NCBI RefSeq assembly: GCF_015690355.1
Contig: NZ_JADPRT010000002.1
Span: 693,337 to 757,336 of the forward strand
DNA from: Streptacidiphilus fuscans
GTDB lineage: Bacteria; Actinomycetota; Actinomycetes; Streptomycetales; Streptomycetaceae
DNA: 64,000 nucleotides
Direction: 5' to 3'
Below are positions 19,159 through 28,074 of the stretch, piece after piece. Position 1 is the stretch's first letter; every line of letters starts with the position of its first letter. The notes under the pieces are model-generated. The model was not told where the DNA came from, ran no database searches, and saw nothing but the letters and a program-made list of their open reading frames with translations. A program made the translations under genes and the position numbers.

Positions 19159-20184
19159 GTGACCCTGACTCCCGCCCCGCCGGCCGCCGGGCAGCCGACC
19201 CTTCCGGTCGCACGCCCCAGGACCAGCGCCGCCGCTGTCATCGCCCTGATCGCCGGGGTGCTGGCTCTGGTCCCGGTGGCTGTCGTACTGGGGATCGTCG
19301 CGCTCTTCCGTACCCAGCGTCGGGGACTGCGCGGCAAGCGGCTCGCGGTCGTCGCCCTCTCGTTCAGCGCGGCGTGGACCGCGCTGGCCATGATCGGGAT
19401 CATCGCAAGCGCGGCCTACGTCGGGTCGCAGTCCGGACCGATAGAGACCTTCGCGACCGGCACCTGCTTCACCTACACCGACAGCGTCGACGCCAACTCG
19501 GGGATCGACGTCATCGGCTGCGACGCGCGCCACGACGGTGAGATCGTCGGCGTCTACGGCCTGGGCGGCAGCTTCCCCGGCACGTCGGCGTCCGAGGTGC
19601 AGTCCGTGCTCGGCTGCGTCCGCACGGCGGCCCAGGAGATCGCCGACCCCGGCGGGTTCGGGACGGCGGCCCGGCTCAACGTCTACTTCCCGCCGTCACA
19701 GTCGGCGTGGGACTCCGGCTTCCGCTCGGCCACCTGCGTGCTCACCAACGCCGACGGCAGCCAGTTCTCCGGCGACGCGCGGGACGGGAGCAGGCTGACG
19801 GCGCAGCAGAAGCAGGTGCTGGCGCTCACGGCGGAGTCGGTCCTGCTGCGGATGAAGCTCGACTACCTCCCCGGCGCGCACTGGCAGATCGCCGCGCCCC
19901 TGGAGTCCCGCCTGGCCGCGGTGGACCGCAGCGAGGCGTCCGCGCTGCGGGGCCTCGCGGCCCAGGCCCCCGGCGGCGCGGGTTCGGACGGCCTTCCGTC
20001 GCTCCTCACCGCGCTGGCGGACACGGAGTCCGCGGAGGCGGGCCACGCGAGCGTGAACGCGACGGTGGCGACGAACGCGTCAGCGTGGCAACAGATCTCC
20101 GACGCGCGCAACGCCACGGACCAGACCGCGGAGAACGCGTACGCGGACCTCCGCACGGGTCTGGGGCTCAGCAACCCGGATTAG
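19159..20184 (+). CDS. DUF4190 / septum-formation-domain membrane protein
   Basis: The 341-residue protein starts at GTG 19159. Two membrane helices (about residues 25-48 and 60-88) form a DUF4190-type hairpin with the GLRGKRLAVVAL turn. The outside part carries a Septum_form-like domain: FATGTCFTYTDS, VIGCDARHDGEIVGVYGL, SVLGCVRTAAQE and ATCVLTNADGSQFSGDARDGS, with four cysteines that could form two disulfides. The C-terminal 110 residues are helical and Ala-rich. Despite the name, a division role is unproven. It is divergent from the GlxA-type gene. Confidence 0.82.
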   Translation: MTLTPAPPAAGQPTLPVARPRTSAAAVIALIAGVLALVPVAVVLGIVALFRTQRRGLRGKRLAVVALSFSAAWTALAMIGIIASAAYVGSQSGPIETFATGTCFTYTDSVDANSGIDVIGCDARHDGEIVGVYGLGGSFPGTSASEVQSVLGCVRTAAQEIADPGGFGTAARLNVYFPPSQSAWDSGFRSATCVLTNADGSQFSGDARDGSRLTAQQKQVLALTAESVLLRMKLDYLPGAHWQIAAPLESRLAAVDRSEASALRGLAAQAPGGAGSDGLPSLLTALADTESAEAGHASVNATVATNASAWQQISDARNATDQTAENAYADLRTGLGLSNPD

Positions 20185-20193
20185 GCCCGGAGG

Positions 20194-20235
20194 CTGTGCT
20201 GCCGCGGGTGGTTGCAACCACCCGCGGCAGCACAG
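20194..20235. terminator. Perfect 21-bp inverted repeat, bidirectional terminator
   Basis: Bases 20194-20214 and 20215-20235 are exact inverse complements with no spacer, centred on GTTG|CAAC. The arms contain GCTGCCGCGGGTGGTTG, matching the outer flank of the dispersed palindromic element elsewhere (GTGCTGCCGCAAGTGGTTGCACC near 42.86 kb), and a GAGTGCAACT border follows at about 20243-20252. It separates the convergent septum-domain and L,D-transpeptidase genes. Confidence 0.78.
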
Positions 20236-20250
20236 GCTCAGAGAGTGCAA

Positions 20251-21462
20251 CTAGACCGCGCTGCCGGCCTTCCAGGAAGCCCAGTCCACGTTCCAGCCGT
20301 TGAGGCCGTTGGACGGGTCCACCGTCCGGTCGCCGGAGTTCACGACCTCGACCACGTCGCCGACGATCGAGCTGTTGTAGAACTCCGCCGCAGGCGTCTC
20401 CGGGTCGCCCGCGCCGCGCACGTCGTGGAGGCCGACGCAGCCGTGGCTGGTGTTGACGACGCCGAAGATCCCGGAGGACCAGTAGTTGCCGTGGATGAAC
20501 GTGCCCGAGTTGGTCAGCCGCTGCGCGTGCGGGACGTCGGGGATGTCGTACTCGCCGCCGAGGTTGACGGTGCGTGAGTCCATCCGGGTCTGCACCAGCT
20601 TCTCGGAGATCACCATCTTGCCGCCCCACGTGGTGTGCTGGGGGCTGCCGCCGGAGATCGGGAAGGTCTGGGTGACCTTGCCGTCGCGGGTGACCGTGAG
20701 CTGATGGCTGGACAGGTCGGCGACGCTGGTCTGGCTGCGGCCGATGGTGAAGGTGGCCGTGCGGTTCTGGGTGCCGAAGCGGTCCGGTGCGCCCTGGATG
20801 TCCTTGAGGGCGAGCTTCACGGTGACCTTGGTGCCCGGCTGCCAGTACTTCTGCGGGCGGAAGTCGATGCGGTTGTCGTCGAACCAGTGGCCGACGATCT
20901 CGACGGGCGGATGCGAGGTGACCGTGATGGCCCGCTGCACCGCCTTGCGGTCGGATATCGCGTTGTCGAAGCGTATGGAGACCGGCATCCCCACGCCCAC
21001 CGTCGCGCCGTCGTCCGGCGTGTAGGTGCCGACGAAGGTCTTGACGGGCTTGCCGGTGATGAATCCGGCCGCCGTCGTGCCGCTCGTGCCGGAGCTGTCC
21101 TTCGCGACGGCGGAGACCTTGTACGAGGTCAGCGACGACAGCGGAGTGTGGCTCGTCCAAGCGGTCCGCTCGGCGTTGAGCTGACCGGGTATCTGCTTGC
21201 CGTCGGGGCCGGTCAGCGCGACCGACTCCAGAGTGCCCTGGGCCACCGTCACGGTGACCGGCGCGGTCATGTCCGCTCCGGTCGTGCCGTCCTTCGGGGT
21301 GATGGTCACCGTGGCCTGGGAGGCCTTGGGTGAACTACCGCCGGACCCCGATCCGGAGCCGGAACCGGAACCGCTGCCGGTGCATGCCGCGAGCAGCAGC
21401 ACCGGAGTCCCCACCATCCCGGCCACCACCGAACGCCGGGTCCACTGTGCCGCCGTCGTCAT
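20251..21462 (-). CDS. L,D-transpeptidase lipoprotein (Ig-like + YkuD domains)
   Basis: The 403-residue envelope enzyme makes 3-3 cross-links in peptidoglycan. A lipoprotein signal peptide ends in LLLAAC (lipidated Cys about residue 27) and is followed by a Gly/Ser linker. Two Ig-like domains (about 50-250) precede the YkuD catalytic domain, whose active site is HGNYWSSGIFGVVNTSHGCVGL (His about 331, Cys about 348). This is the LdtMt2-like architecture of Actinobacteria. The C-terminal extension ends NVDWASWKAGSAV. Actinobacteria with polar growth use such enzymes heavily, but this one cannot be assigned to a specific paralogue. Confidence 0.93.
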   Translation of the reverse strand: MTTAAQWTRRSVVAGMVGTPVLLLAACTGSGSGSGSGSGSGGSSPKASQATVTITPKDGTTGADMTAPVTVTVAQGTLESVALTGPDGKQIPGQLNAERTAWTSHTPLSSLTSYKVSAVAKDSSGTSGTTAAGFITGKPVKTFVGTYTPDDGATVGVGMPVSIRFDNAISDRKAVQRAITVTSHPPVEIVGHWFDDNRIDFRPQKYWQPGTKVTVKLALKDIQGAPDRFGTQNRTATFTIGRSQTSVADLSSHQLTVTRDGKVTQTFPISGGSPQHTTWGGKMVISEKLVQTRMDSRTVNLGGEYDIPDVPHAQRLTNSGTFIHGNYWSSGIFGVVNTSHGCVGLHDVRGAGDPETPAAEFYNSSIVGDVVEVVNSGDRTVDPSNGLNGWNVDWASWKAGSAV

Positions 21463-21656
21463 GCCGCCTCACTCCTGCCCTCGACCGTCGCTTCTCTCGC
21501 CTCTCGGCACATCACCCTAAAACGGACAATCAAGAGAAGCCCAATCCGGACTTTTCAGGCTAAGCACACCGGATCCGGCGGCAACCGGCAACAGGCGAAC
21601 GGATGGTTCGACGGAGCGTCACCAACCACCCGTCCGCCGACGGCCTCGGAACGCGC

Positions 21657-22001
21657 CTACTCGTCGTCCTCGCCGAGCAGCTCCCAGTCCTCGTTCTCCT
21701 CGTCGTAGTCGACCGGCTGGGTCTCCCAGCCCGCCTCGGCGAGATCGACGCCGGGGATGGCCTCCAGCATCGCCACCGGGTCGATGAAGTGGGCGATCGC
21801 GCCGCTCGGGTCGACGTTGATCGCCTCGATCGCCTCGGCGCGCTCGTCGTCCTCGAGGTACTCGTCCTTCTCCACCTGCTCAAGCGCCGCTGCCTGCAGC
21901 GCCTTCTCATCCACGATCTCCGCGATCAGCTCGATCTGGAGGCGGATGTAACGCCGTCCGCCGTCGTCCGGCAGACCGGCCGCACTGCTCTCAGTAGTCA
22001 T
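21657..22001 (-). CDS. Acidic conserved hypothetical protein, 114 aa
   Basis: The 114-residue protein is strongly acidic, with many Glu and Asp, including a C-terminal VDYDEENEDWELLGEDDE tail. The middle has IRLQIELIAEIVDEKALQAAAL and a segment GAIAHFIDPVAMLEAIPGVDL. No signal peptide or membrane helix is visible, so it is predicted cytosolic. I do not recognise a domain. It is upstream of the transpeptidase gene on the same strand, 194 bp away, and divergent from a small surface-protein gene. Confidence 0.72.
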   Translation of the reverse strand: MTTESSAAGLPDDGGRRYIRLQIELIAEIVDEKALQAAALEQVEKDEYLEDDERAEAIEAINVDPSGAIAHFIDPVAMLEAIPGVDLAEAGWETQPVDYDEENEDWELLGEDDE

Positions 22002-22114
22002 GGCCCGAGCCTATCCAAACCCGACGACGCTGATTAGCATCGTTCGCGCCGGTACTGGCATGGTCAGTGCAGGAGTACAGCGACGTACGAGTACCTCAAG
22101 GAACGGGAGCGCCC

Positions 22115-22363
22115 GTGGGCGGCCGTCACCTCACCACCACCGCGGTTGCAGCGGGAATCGGCATCGCCGCGTCGGTGGCGCTCACCCCCTTTGCCTCCGC
22201 CGCCGTGCAGGGCGACAACCCCGCCCACACGCAGACCATGACCACGGCGGCGGCCGCCCAGGGGACGACCCGGGAGCCGGACGCGCTCCCCTACATCGGC
22301 GGCGCGGCGGGCTTCCTGCTGGCCGGTGCCGGCCTGATCGTGATCCGCCGCAACAACGCCTGA
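22115..22363 (+). CDS. Small exported protein with C-terminal membrane anchor, 82 aa
   Basis: The start chosen is GTG 22115 with GGGAG just upstream; an ATG at 22067 would extend it by 16 residues without a good ribosome site. The product has a signal peptide (GGRHLTTTAVAAGIGIAASVAL, cut near ASA), a hydrophilic stretch of about 35 residues, and a C-terminal LPYIGG-hydrophobic helix-RRNNA tail. That layout resembles cell-wall sorting signals, but LPYIG is not the normal LPxTG or LAxTG pentapeptide. Surface or membrane location is inferred and the function is unknown. Confidence 0.65.
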   Translation: MGGRHLTTTAVAAGIGIAASVALTPFASAAVQGDNPAHTQTMTTAAAAQGTTREPDALPYIGGAAGFLLAGAGLIVIRRNNA

Positions 22364-22770
22364 GACACCAGGAGCGCCGCCTGACGCGGCGTCGGGCGGG
22401 CGAGGGCAAGCAGCGACGGCCAGCGAAGACCCGGGAAAACACCAGCAGGGCCGGCCCGATGGGCCGACCCTGCTGTCTCCGTCAAGTTCCCCCACCCGGG
22501 AACGCGGAGCTGGTGCCGCGGGGCCCGCCGCACCCCGTCGGCAGAGCCGACAGGGGCGGGACGACGGCGTTCCCCGCGGGCGGACGCGGCCGGCCGGGTC
22601 AGGGCCGTCCGACGCGTCCTGGTGGCCGCGGGATCCGGGAGCCGCTCCGGACCTTCGCCGCCACCACGCTCGGCATTCTTGCCGTCGAGAAGAACACTGC
22701 CGGAGCGTTGTTAACCACGTGCTGCCGGAACGTGACGCCTACGTACCGATTGAACTTATTTCTGCAACGC
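22364..22770. other. Non-coding gap between convergent genes
   Basis: This 407-base stretch separates the small surface-protein gene from cystathionine beta-synthase. I see a strong hairpin at 22444-22474 (listed separately) and otherwise only GC-rich sequence, with no credible ribosome site or ORF. The last 90 bases are more AT-rich (around TTCTTGCCGTCGAGAAG) but hold no recognisable signal. Confidence 0.5.
22444..22474. terminator. Hairpin terminator
   Basis: AGCAGGGCCGGCCC (22444-22457) pairs with GGGCCGACCCTGCT (22461-22474) across a GAT loop, with one mismatch in 14 positions. It is followed by GTCTCC, with no T-run. It lies downstream of the small surface-protein gene and 300 bp from the cystathionine beta-synthase stop. 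Confidence 0.65.
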
Positions 22771-24162
22771 CTACTTCTCCGACATGAAGGTCAGCAGGTC
22801 CTGGCGGGTGACGATGCCCTGCGGCTTGCCCTCGACCAGGACCACCGCGGCGTCGGCGTGACCCAGCACCGCCATCAGGCTGGTGACGGACTCTCCGGAA
22901 CCGACGACCGGCAGCGGCGCGGACATGTGCGCGCCCAGCGGGTCGTCCAGGCCGAACTTCTTGGCGAACAGACCCTCCAGCAGGTCGCGCTCCACGATGG
23001 AGCCGATGACCTCGCCCGCCATGACGTCCGGGTGACCGGCGCCCGGGGAGACGACCGGCATCTGCGAGACGCCGTACTCGCGCAGGATCTCGACCGCCTC
23101 GCCGACGGTCTCGTTCGGGTGGACGTGGACGAACTGCGGGATGCCGCCGTGCTCCAGCGCGTCCTTGCGGACCAGCACGTCCCCGGCGACGGCCTCGTCG
23201 CCGCCCTCCTCCAGGAAGCCGTAGTCCTGCATCCAGTCGTCGTTGAAGATCTTGCTCAGGTAGCCGCGGCCGGAGTCCGGCAGCAGCACCACGACGACGT
23301 CGTCCGGGCCGAGGCGCTTGGCCACCTCCAGCGCGGCCACGACGGCCATGCCGCAGGAGCCGCCGACCAGCAGGCCCTCCTCCTTGGCCAGGCGGCGGGT
23401 CATCTGGAAGGAGTCCTTGTCGGAGACCGCCACGATCTCGTCGGCGACCGTGCGGTCGTAGGCGGTCGGCCAGAAGTCCTCGCCGACACCCTCGACCAGG
23501 TACGGACGGCCGGAGCCGCCGGAGTAGACCGAGCCCTCCGGGTCCGCGCCGACGACCTTGACCTTGCCGTCGGAGACGTCCTTCAGGTAGCGGCCGGTGC
23601 CGGAGATGGTGCCGCCGGTGCCGACGCCCGCGACGAAGTGCGTGATCCGCCCGTCGGTCTGCTCCCACAGCTCGGGGCCGGTGGAGGCGTAGTGCGAGGC
23701 CGGGTTGTTGGGGTTGGAGTACTGGTCCGGCTTCCAGGCGCCAGGCGTCTCCCGGACCAGGCGGTCGGAGACGTTGTAGTAGGAGTCCGGGTGCTCCGGG
23801 GCGACGGCGGTCGGGCAGACCACGACCTCGGCGCCGTAGGCGCGCAGTACGTTGATCTTGTCAGTGGACACCTTGTCCGGGCAGACGAAGATGCACTTGT
23901 AGCCCTTCTGCTGGGCCACGATGGCCAGGCCGACGCCGGTGTTGCCACTGGTCGGCTCGACGATGGTGCCGCCCGGCTTGAGCGCGCCCGAGGCCTCGGC
24001 GGCCTCGATCATCTTCATGGCGATGCGGTCCTTCACGGAGCCGCCGGGGTTGAAGTACTCCACCTTGGCCAGGACCGTGGCGGAAATGCCTTCGGTCACC
24101 TTGTTCAGCTTGACCAGGGGGGTGTTCCCGACCAGGTCGATGATCGAGTCGTGGTACCGCAC
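22771..24162 (-). CDS. cbs: Cystathionine beta-synthase with C-terminal CBS domains
   Basis: The 463-residue PLP enzyme condenses serine (or O-acetylserine) with homocysteine to cystathionine. The catalytic part (1-320) shows YFNPGGSVKDRIAMKM (Schiff-base Lys), EPTSGNTGVGLAIVA, and the glycine loop VGTGGTISGTGRYLK; the C-terminal 130 residues form a pair of CBS regulatory domains (VGEAVEILREYGVSQMPVVS and SVTSLMAVLGHADAAVVLVE). There is no heme-binding N-terminal extension. Together with metB in this window it makes the reverse transsulfuration route from methionine to cysteine. Confidence 0.95.
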   Translation of the reverse strand: MRYHDSIIDLVGNTPLVKLNKVTEGISATVLAKVEYFNPGGSVKDRIAMKMIEAAEASGALKPGGTIVEPTSGNTGVGLAIVAQQKGYKCIFVCPDKVSTDKINVLRAYGAEVVVCPTAVAPEHPDSYYNVSDRLVRETPGAWKPDQYSNPNNPASHYASTGPELWEQTDGRITHFVAGVGTGGTISGTGRYLKDVSDGKVKVVGADPEGSVYSGGSGRPYLVEGVGEDFWPTAYDRTVADEIVAVSDKDSFQMTRRLAKEEGLLVGGSCGMAVVAALEVAKRLGPDDVVVVLLPDSGRGYLSKIFNDDWMQDYGFLEEGGDEAVAGDVLVRKDALEHGGIPQFVHVHPNETVGEAVEILREYGVSQMPVVSPGAGHPDVMAGEVIGSIVERDLLEGLFAKKFGLDDPLGAHMSAPLPVVGSGESVTSLMAVLGHADAAVVLVEGKPQGIVTRQDLLTFMSEK

Positions 24163-24463
24163 GGGGTCCTCCGCGGATGCATGACGGAAATACGCGGGAC
24201 CAGTCGGTTTGTCGACCCCGCGAGAGCCAGCGTAGTAGGGGAGACTCGGTCAGGCGGAGGAGCTGGGGACTGGACACCGGGCGAACGGCGCCGGAAGAAC
24301 ACCGGTACAGCTGCGTCGGTACGGCTGAGTCCGAAACCCGAGCGAGTCCGTGCACGTTACCGGGTATTGACGCAGTGATGCACTGATACCGGGTCGCCCG
24401 GCCGTGCGGGACCGGCACCACCCCGCGGCCGAACGATCCGGACCGACCCACATGGGGGTGGTC
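24163..24463. other. Divergent intergenic region, cbs / SGNH hydrolase
   Basis: About 300 bases separate two divergent starts, so promoters for both genes must lie here. I see no convincing operator, riboswitch or small ORF. A GACGCAGTGATGCACTGATACCGGGTC stretch (quoted in part: GCAGTGATGCACTGATACC) near 24372-24390 is slightly palindromic but matches no site I know. Confidence 0.4.
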
Positions 24464-25594
24464 ATGTCTCGTGAACGAGTCGCCCGACGGATCGCCGCAG
24501 CGGCGGCCTACGGCGGAGGAGGGATCGGCCTGCTCGGCGTGGGATTCGTCGGGCTGCTGCTGGCCGAGGCGAAGATCGCCGAACACACACTGGACTCCCT
24601 CAAGGGTGAACCGCCGCACGCGGACGGCCGCTACGGGACCGCCTTCGCGGCGCAGGACGCCGAACCGCTGCGCTTCGCGGTGATCGGCGACTCCACGGCG
24701 GCCGGCTTCGGCGTCGACCGGGGCCGCGAGACGCCCGGCGCGCTGCTGGCCCAGGCGATCGCCTCGGTCGCCGAGCGCCCTGTGGACCTGATGGTCGCCG
24801 CCGCCAACGGGGTGACCTCCCAGGACCTGGCCCGCCAGGTCGACACGGTCATCCAGGCCTTCGGCCCGGGCGGTCCTGAGGTCGCGCTGATCATGATCGG
24901 CGCCAACGACGTGACCCAGATGGTGAAGCCCGCCGTCTCGGTCCGGCTGCTCGGCGACGCGCTCAAGCGGCTGCGGGCCAACGGCACCGAGGTGGTGGTG
25001 GGCACCTGCCCGGATCTCGGCACCATCGAGCCGGTACGCCCGCCGCTGCGCTGGCTGGCGCGCCGGGCCAGCCGTCAGCTGGCGGCGGCCCAGTCGATCA
25101 CCGTGGTCGAGGCGGGCGCACGCAGTGTCTCCCTCGGCGACCTGCTGGGCCGCGAGTTCCGCGGTCGGCACGAGATGTTCGCCTCCGACCGCTACCACCC
25201 CTCGGCGCGCGGCTACGCGACGGCGGCGATGGCGCTGTTGCCGACGCTCTGCGCGGCGCTGGGGATCTGGCCGGAGCTCCCGGCCAAGCAGCGCGCGGAG
25301 GGCCTGCACACGCTCGCCAAGGCAGCGGCGGTCGCCGCCGGTCACGGCGGCACGGAGGTCGCCCCCGCCGGCCACTGGGCGCAGCTGCTCCGTCGGGCGC
25401 GGCGTCCGCTGAACGGCATCGGCGCGAACGGGACGCACAGCGCGCCCGGCGCATCCGGCACGCCCGGTGCAGCCGACACCCCCGGCACCCCCGGCGTATC
25501 CGGCACACCTGGCGCGGAGCCAGCCGCTCCGGAGCCGGGCGTGTCTACGTCAGACACCTCACACGTGAGCAGCGCTGACGCAACGGCTACCTGA
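24464..25594 (+). CDS. SGNH/GDSL hydrolase, membrane-associated
   Basis: The 376-residue esterase/lipase-type hydrolase has an N-terminal hydrophobic helix (about residues 14-30, GGGGIGLLGVGFVGLLLAE) that acts as signal anchor. The catalytic blocks are VIGDSTAAGFGVD (nucleophile Ser), the oxyanion MIGANDVTQ (block III Asn), and SDRYHPSARGYATAA (catalytic Asp and His). The last 60 residues are a low-complexity Ala/Gly/Pro/Thr tail with repeats of the type SGTPGAADTPGTPGVSGTPG. The ATG at 24464 is preferred. The substrate is unknown; the position next to a thiolase gene does not establish a pathway. Confidence 0.9.
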   Translation: MSRERVARRIAAAAAYGGGGIGLLGVGFVGLLLAEAKIAEHTLDSLKGEPPHADGRYGTAFAAQDAEPLRFAVIGDSTAAGFGVDRGRETPGALLAQAIASVAERPVDLMVAAANGVTSQDLARQVDTVIQAFGPGGPEVALIMIGANDVTQMVKPAVSVRLLGDALKRLRANGTEVVVGTCPDLGTIEPVRPPLRWLARRASRQLAAAQSITVVEAGARSVSLGDLLGREFRGRHEMFASDRYHPSARGYATAAMALLPTLCAALGIWPELPAKQRAEGLHTLAKAAAVAAGHGGTEVAPAGHWAQLLRRARRPLNGIGANGTHSAPGASGTPGAADTPGTPGVSGTPGAEPAAPEPGVSTSDTSHVSSADATAT

Positions 25595-25683
25595 GAGTAG
25601 CTTTCTCAGAGGCTGCCGGTGGTCTGCCTGTCCGCGGCGGCTCTCCACCCACACGTTCACTCCCCAGCAGCTCAGGAGCAACG

Positions 25684-26904
25684 ATGCCCGAAGCCGTAAT
25701 CGTCAGCGCCGCCCGTTCGCCGATCGGCCGGGCCGGAAAGGGCTCTCTCAAGGACGTCCGCCCGGACGACCTGACCGCACAGATCGTCGCCGCCGCGCTC
25801 GCCAAGGTGCCGCAGCTCGACCCGCGCGACATCGACGACCTGATGCTGGGCTGCGGCCTGCCCGGCGGCGAGGCCGGCTACAACCTGGGCCGCGTCGTCG
25901 CGGTGCAGCTGGGCATGGACCACCTGCCCGGCTGCACCATCACCCGCTACTGCTCCTCCTCGCTGCAGACCAGCCGGATGGCGCTGCACGCGATCAAGGC
26001 GGGCGAGGGCGACGTCTTCATCTCGGCCGGTGTCGAGACCGTCTCCCGGTACATCAAGGGCAGCTCGGACGGCCTGCCGGACACCAAGAACCCGCTGTTC
26101 GCCTCCGCCGAGGAGCGGACGGTGACCCGCGCCGAGGCCGGTGCGCCGATCTGGCGCGACCCGCGCGAGGACAGCGAGCTGCCGGACGTCTACATCGCCA
26201 TGGGCCAGACCGCGGAGAACCTCGCCCAGGTCAAGGGTGTCACCCGCCGCGACATGGACGAGTTCGGCGTCCGCAGCCAGAACCTGGCCGAGAAGGCCAT
26301 CGCCGACGGCTTCTGGGCCCGCGAGATCACCCCGGTCACGACGCCCGACGGCACGGTCGTCAGCAAGGACGACGGCCCGCGCGCCGGCGTCACCCTGGAG
26401 GCAGTCGAGGGCCTCAAGCCGGTCTTCCGCCCCGACGGCCTGGTCACCGCCGGCAACTGCTGCCCGCTGAACGACGGCGCGGCGGCCCTGGTGATCATGT
26501 CCGACACCAAGGCGAAGCAGCTCGGCCTCACGCCGCTGGCCCGGATCGTCTCCACCGGCGTCTCCGGCCTCTCCCCCGAGATCATGGGCCTCGGCCCGGT
26601 CGAGGCCTCCAAGCAGGCCCTCAAGCGCGCCGGTCTGTCGATCTCGGACATCGACCTGGTCGAGATCAACGAGGCCTTCGCGGCCCAGGTGATCCCCTCC
26701 TACCGCGACCTCGGCATCGACCTGGACCGCCTGAACGTCAACGGCGGCGCGATCGCGGTCGGCCACCCCTTCGGCATGACCGGCGCGCGCATCACCACGA
26801 CGCTGATCAACTCCCTGCAGTGGCACGACAAGCAGTTCGGCCTGGAGACCATGTGCGTCGGGGGCGGTCAGGGCATGGCCATGGTGATCGAGCGACTGAG
26901 CTGA
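25684..26904 (+). CDS. Acetyl-CoA C-acyltransferase (thiolase)
   Basis: The 406-residue thiolase condenses or cleaves acyl-CoA thioesters. It has the acyl-accepting Cys in [14 protein letters not shown], the [14 protein letters not shown] motif, the His of [16 protein letters not shown], and the deprotonating Cys in [11 protein letters not shown]. Motifs fit the acetyl-CoA acetyltransferase/FadA-like class, and the length is normal. A strong intrinsic terminator follows 67 bases after the stop, so it ends its transcription unit. It is 89 bp downstream of the SGNH hydrolase gene and may be cotranscribed, although no shared pathway is evident. Confidence 0.93.
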   Translation: MPEAVIVSAARSPIGRAGKGSLKDVRPDDLTAQIVAAALAKVPQLDPRDIDDLMLGCGLPGGEAGYNLGRVVAVQLGMDHLPGCTITRYCSSSLQTSRMALHAIKAGEGDVFISAGVETVSRYIKGSSDGLPDTKNPLFASAEERTVTRAEAGAPIWRDPREDSELPDVYIAMGQTAENLAQVKGVTRRDMDEFGVRSQNLAEKAIADGFWAREITPVTTPDGTVVSKDDGPRAGVTLEAVEGLKPVFRPDGLVTAGNCCPLNDGAAALVIMSDTKAKQLGLTPLARIVSTGVSGLSPEIMGLGPVEASKQALKRAGLSISDIDLVEINEAFAAQVIPSYRDLGIDLDRLNVNGGAIAVGHPFGMTGARITTTLINSLQWHDKQFGLETMCVGGGQGMAMVIERLS

Positions 26905-26971
26905 CCTGGCAGGCTGGGGCGTCTCAGATTTCTCTCATAATGACCCGTTTGGGCCAATAGCACGCGGGTAA

Positions 26972-27014
26972 GGGTTGGGTCACGTTCCGACGCGACCCAA
27001 CCCGTTTTCTTTAT
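26972..27014 (+). terminator. Intrinsic terminator after thiolase gene
   Basis: GGGTTGGGTC (26972-26981) pairs perfectly with GACCCAACCC (26994-27003) across a 12-base loop and is followed by GTTTTCTTTA. The T-rich tail makes this a classical factor-independent terminator, and it is one of two clear T-tailed examples in the window. Confidence 0.92.
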
Positions 27015-27200
27015 ACAACGCTCACAACCGATCGACAGAGTGCAACCGACCGACTGCATTCCGTCGACTTCTGCGTTCCGGGCAATTCCTGCAATGTCGG
27101 ACGTCACAAATTAAAAGGACATTACGCACTGCCAGGACTCGCGCCGGTGGGGCACTGTTGTCGTGACCGCTCGTACGACTCCTCGCAAGGGGTGCCTCCC

Positions 27201-27926
27201 GTGATCGTCCTCCTTCTCGTTCTGCTCGCGCTGGTTGCCGCCCTCGCCGCTGCCGCGTTGCTTTCCGTGCGCGCCATGTCCCGGCGCCTGGAGTCGACCG
27301 TCCGCCGCGCGGTGGGCATCGCGCTCGCCGAGGACCGGGAAAGGGAAATAGCGGAGGCCCGCACGTTCTGGGCCGAGCAGGAGGCCCGCGCCGCGGAGGA
27401 TTCCCTTGACGGCGTCGACATGGACGCGGTGTCCGTGGACACGCTGGTGGCGGAGAACACCATGTTCCTGCCCGCTCCGCGCGGATTCGTCGACGAGACC
27501 GGCGAAATGGACCCGGAGTTCGCCGACGCACTGCGCTCCGCGCTGGAGGAGATGATCTCCGAGAGTGACCGCGCCCCGCTCCCCTCCCACCCGGCGCAGC
27601 CCGGGTTCGTCCCGCAGCCGACTCCCACTCCCGAGTGGACCGACCTGCGCCTGCTGGAGCTGGTCGAGGTCGGCACCGCGCTGAAGGACGTCCGTCCGGG
27701 CCCGATGGGCACGCTCGATGTGTACGTCTTCGAGGACGAGACCACCCTGTGCATCGCCCCCGGCGATCAGGCGACGGGCCGTCGCATCCGCGAGGCCGTC
27801 GCCGACGGCACCGACGTCCGCCTCCTCGGCACCTCGCGCCTCCCCGGCGCGCACGCCCTGACCTTCGCCCTCTCGGAGACGGAGACCGTCTACGTCCTGG
27901 CGGACCGGGTTGTAGCCAGCCTTTGA
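27201..27926 (+). CDS. Membrane-anchored hypothetical protein, 241 aa
   Basis: GTG 27201 with AAGGGG upstream is the likely start; the longer ATG form adds an implausible CCRDRSYD leader. Residues 1-25 are a membrane helix (IVLLLVLLALVAALAAAALL), then a charged helical stretch (RRLESTVRRAVGIALAEDRE, AEARTFWAEQEARAAED), a proline-rich linker and a beta-rich C-terminal domain (GTLDVYVFEDETTLCIAPGD, VYVLADRVV). Probably a cytoplasmic-facing anchored protein. I recognise no family. It converges on a 98-residue gene across a palindromic element. Confidence 0.75.
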   Translation: MIVLLLVLLALVAALAAAALLSVRAMSRRLESTVRRAVGIALAEDREREIAEARTFWAEQEARAAEDSLDGVDMDAVSVDTLVAENTMFLPAPRGFVDETGEMDPEFADALRSALEEMISESDRAPLPSHPAQPGFVPQPTPTPEWTDLRLLELVEVGTALKDVRPGPMGTLDVYVFEDETTLCIAPGDQATGRRIREAVADGTDVRLLGTSRLPGAHALTFALSETETVYVLADRVVASL

Positions 27927-27944
27927 ACTTAGGCAGAGGGGCTT

Positions 27945-28074
27945 GTTGCACTCACCTCAGGGGCGCGGGGAACTGCACGAGACACCACTGACATGCGGAT
28001 GGCCCTGAACGTTCGGCCTGCCAGCTGCGTGGGTGGCTTGTCGCGCAGTTCCCCGCGCCCCTGGGTGATTGCAA
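27945..28074. repeat. Dispersed palindromic element, full-length copy
   Basis: This complete copy runs from GTTGCAC at 27945 to TTGCAACT. The left arm contains CAGGGGCGCGGGGAACTGC and the right arm its inverse, GCAGTTCCCCGCGCCCCTG (about 28044-28063), around an inner pair GACACCAC / GTGGCTTGTC. The roughly 130 bases can fold as one long hairpin. It lies exactly between convergent genes. Confidence 0.85.

Noticed and set aside
24372..24390. Imperfect palindrome GCAGTGATGCACTGATACC as an operator
   Set aside because: Weak symmetry and no match to a known regulator site.
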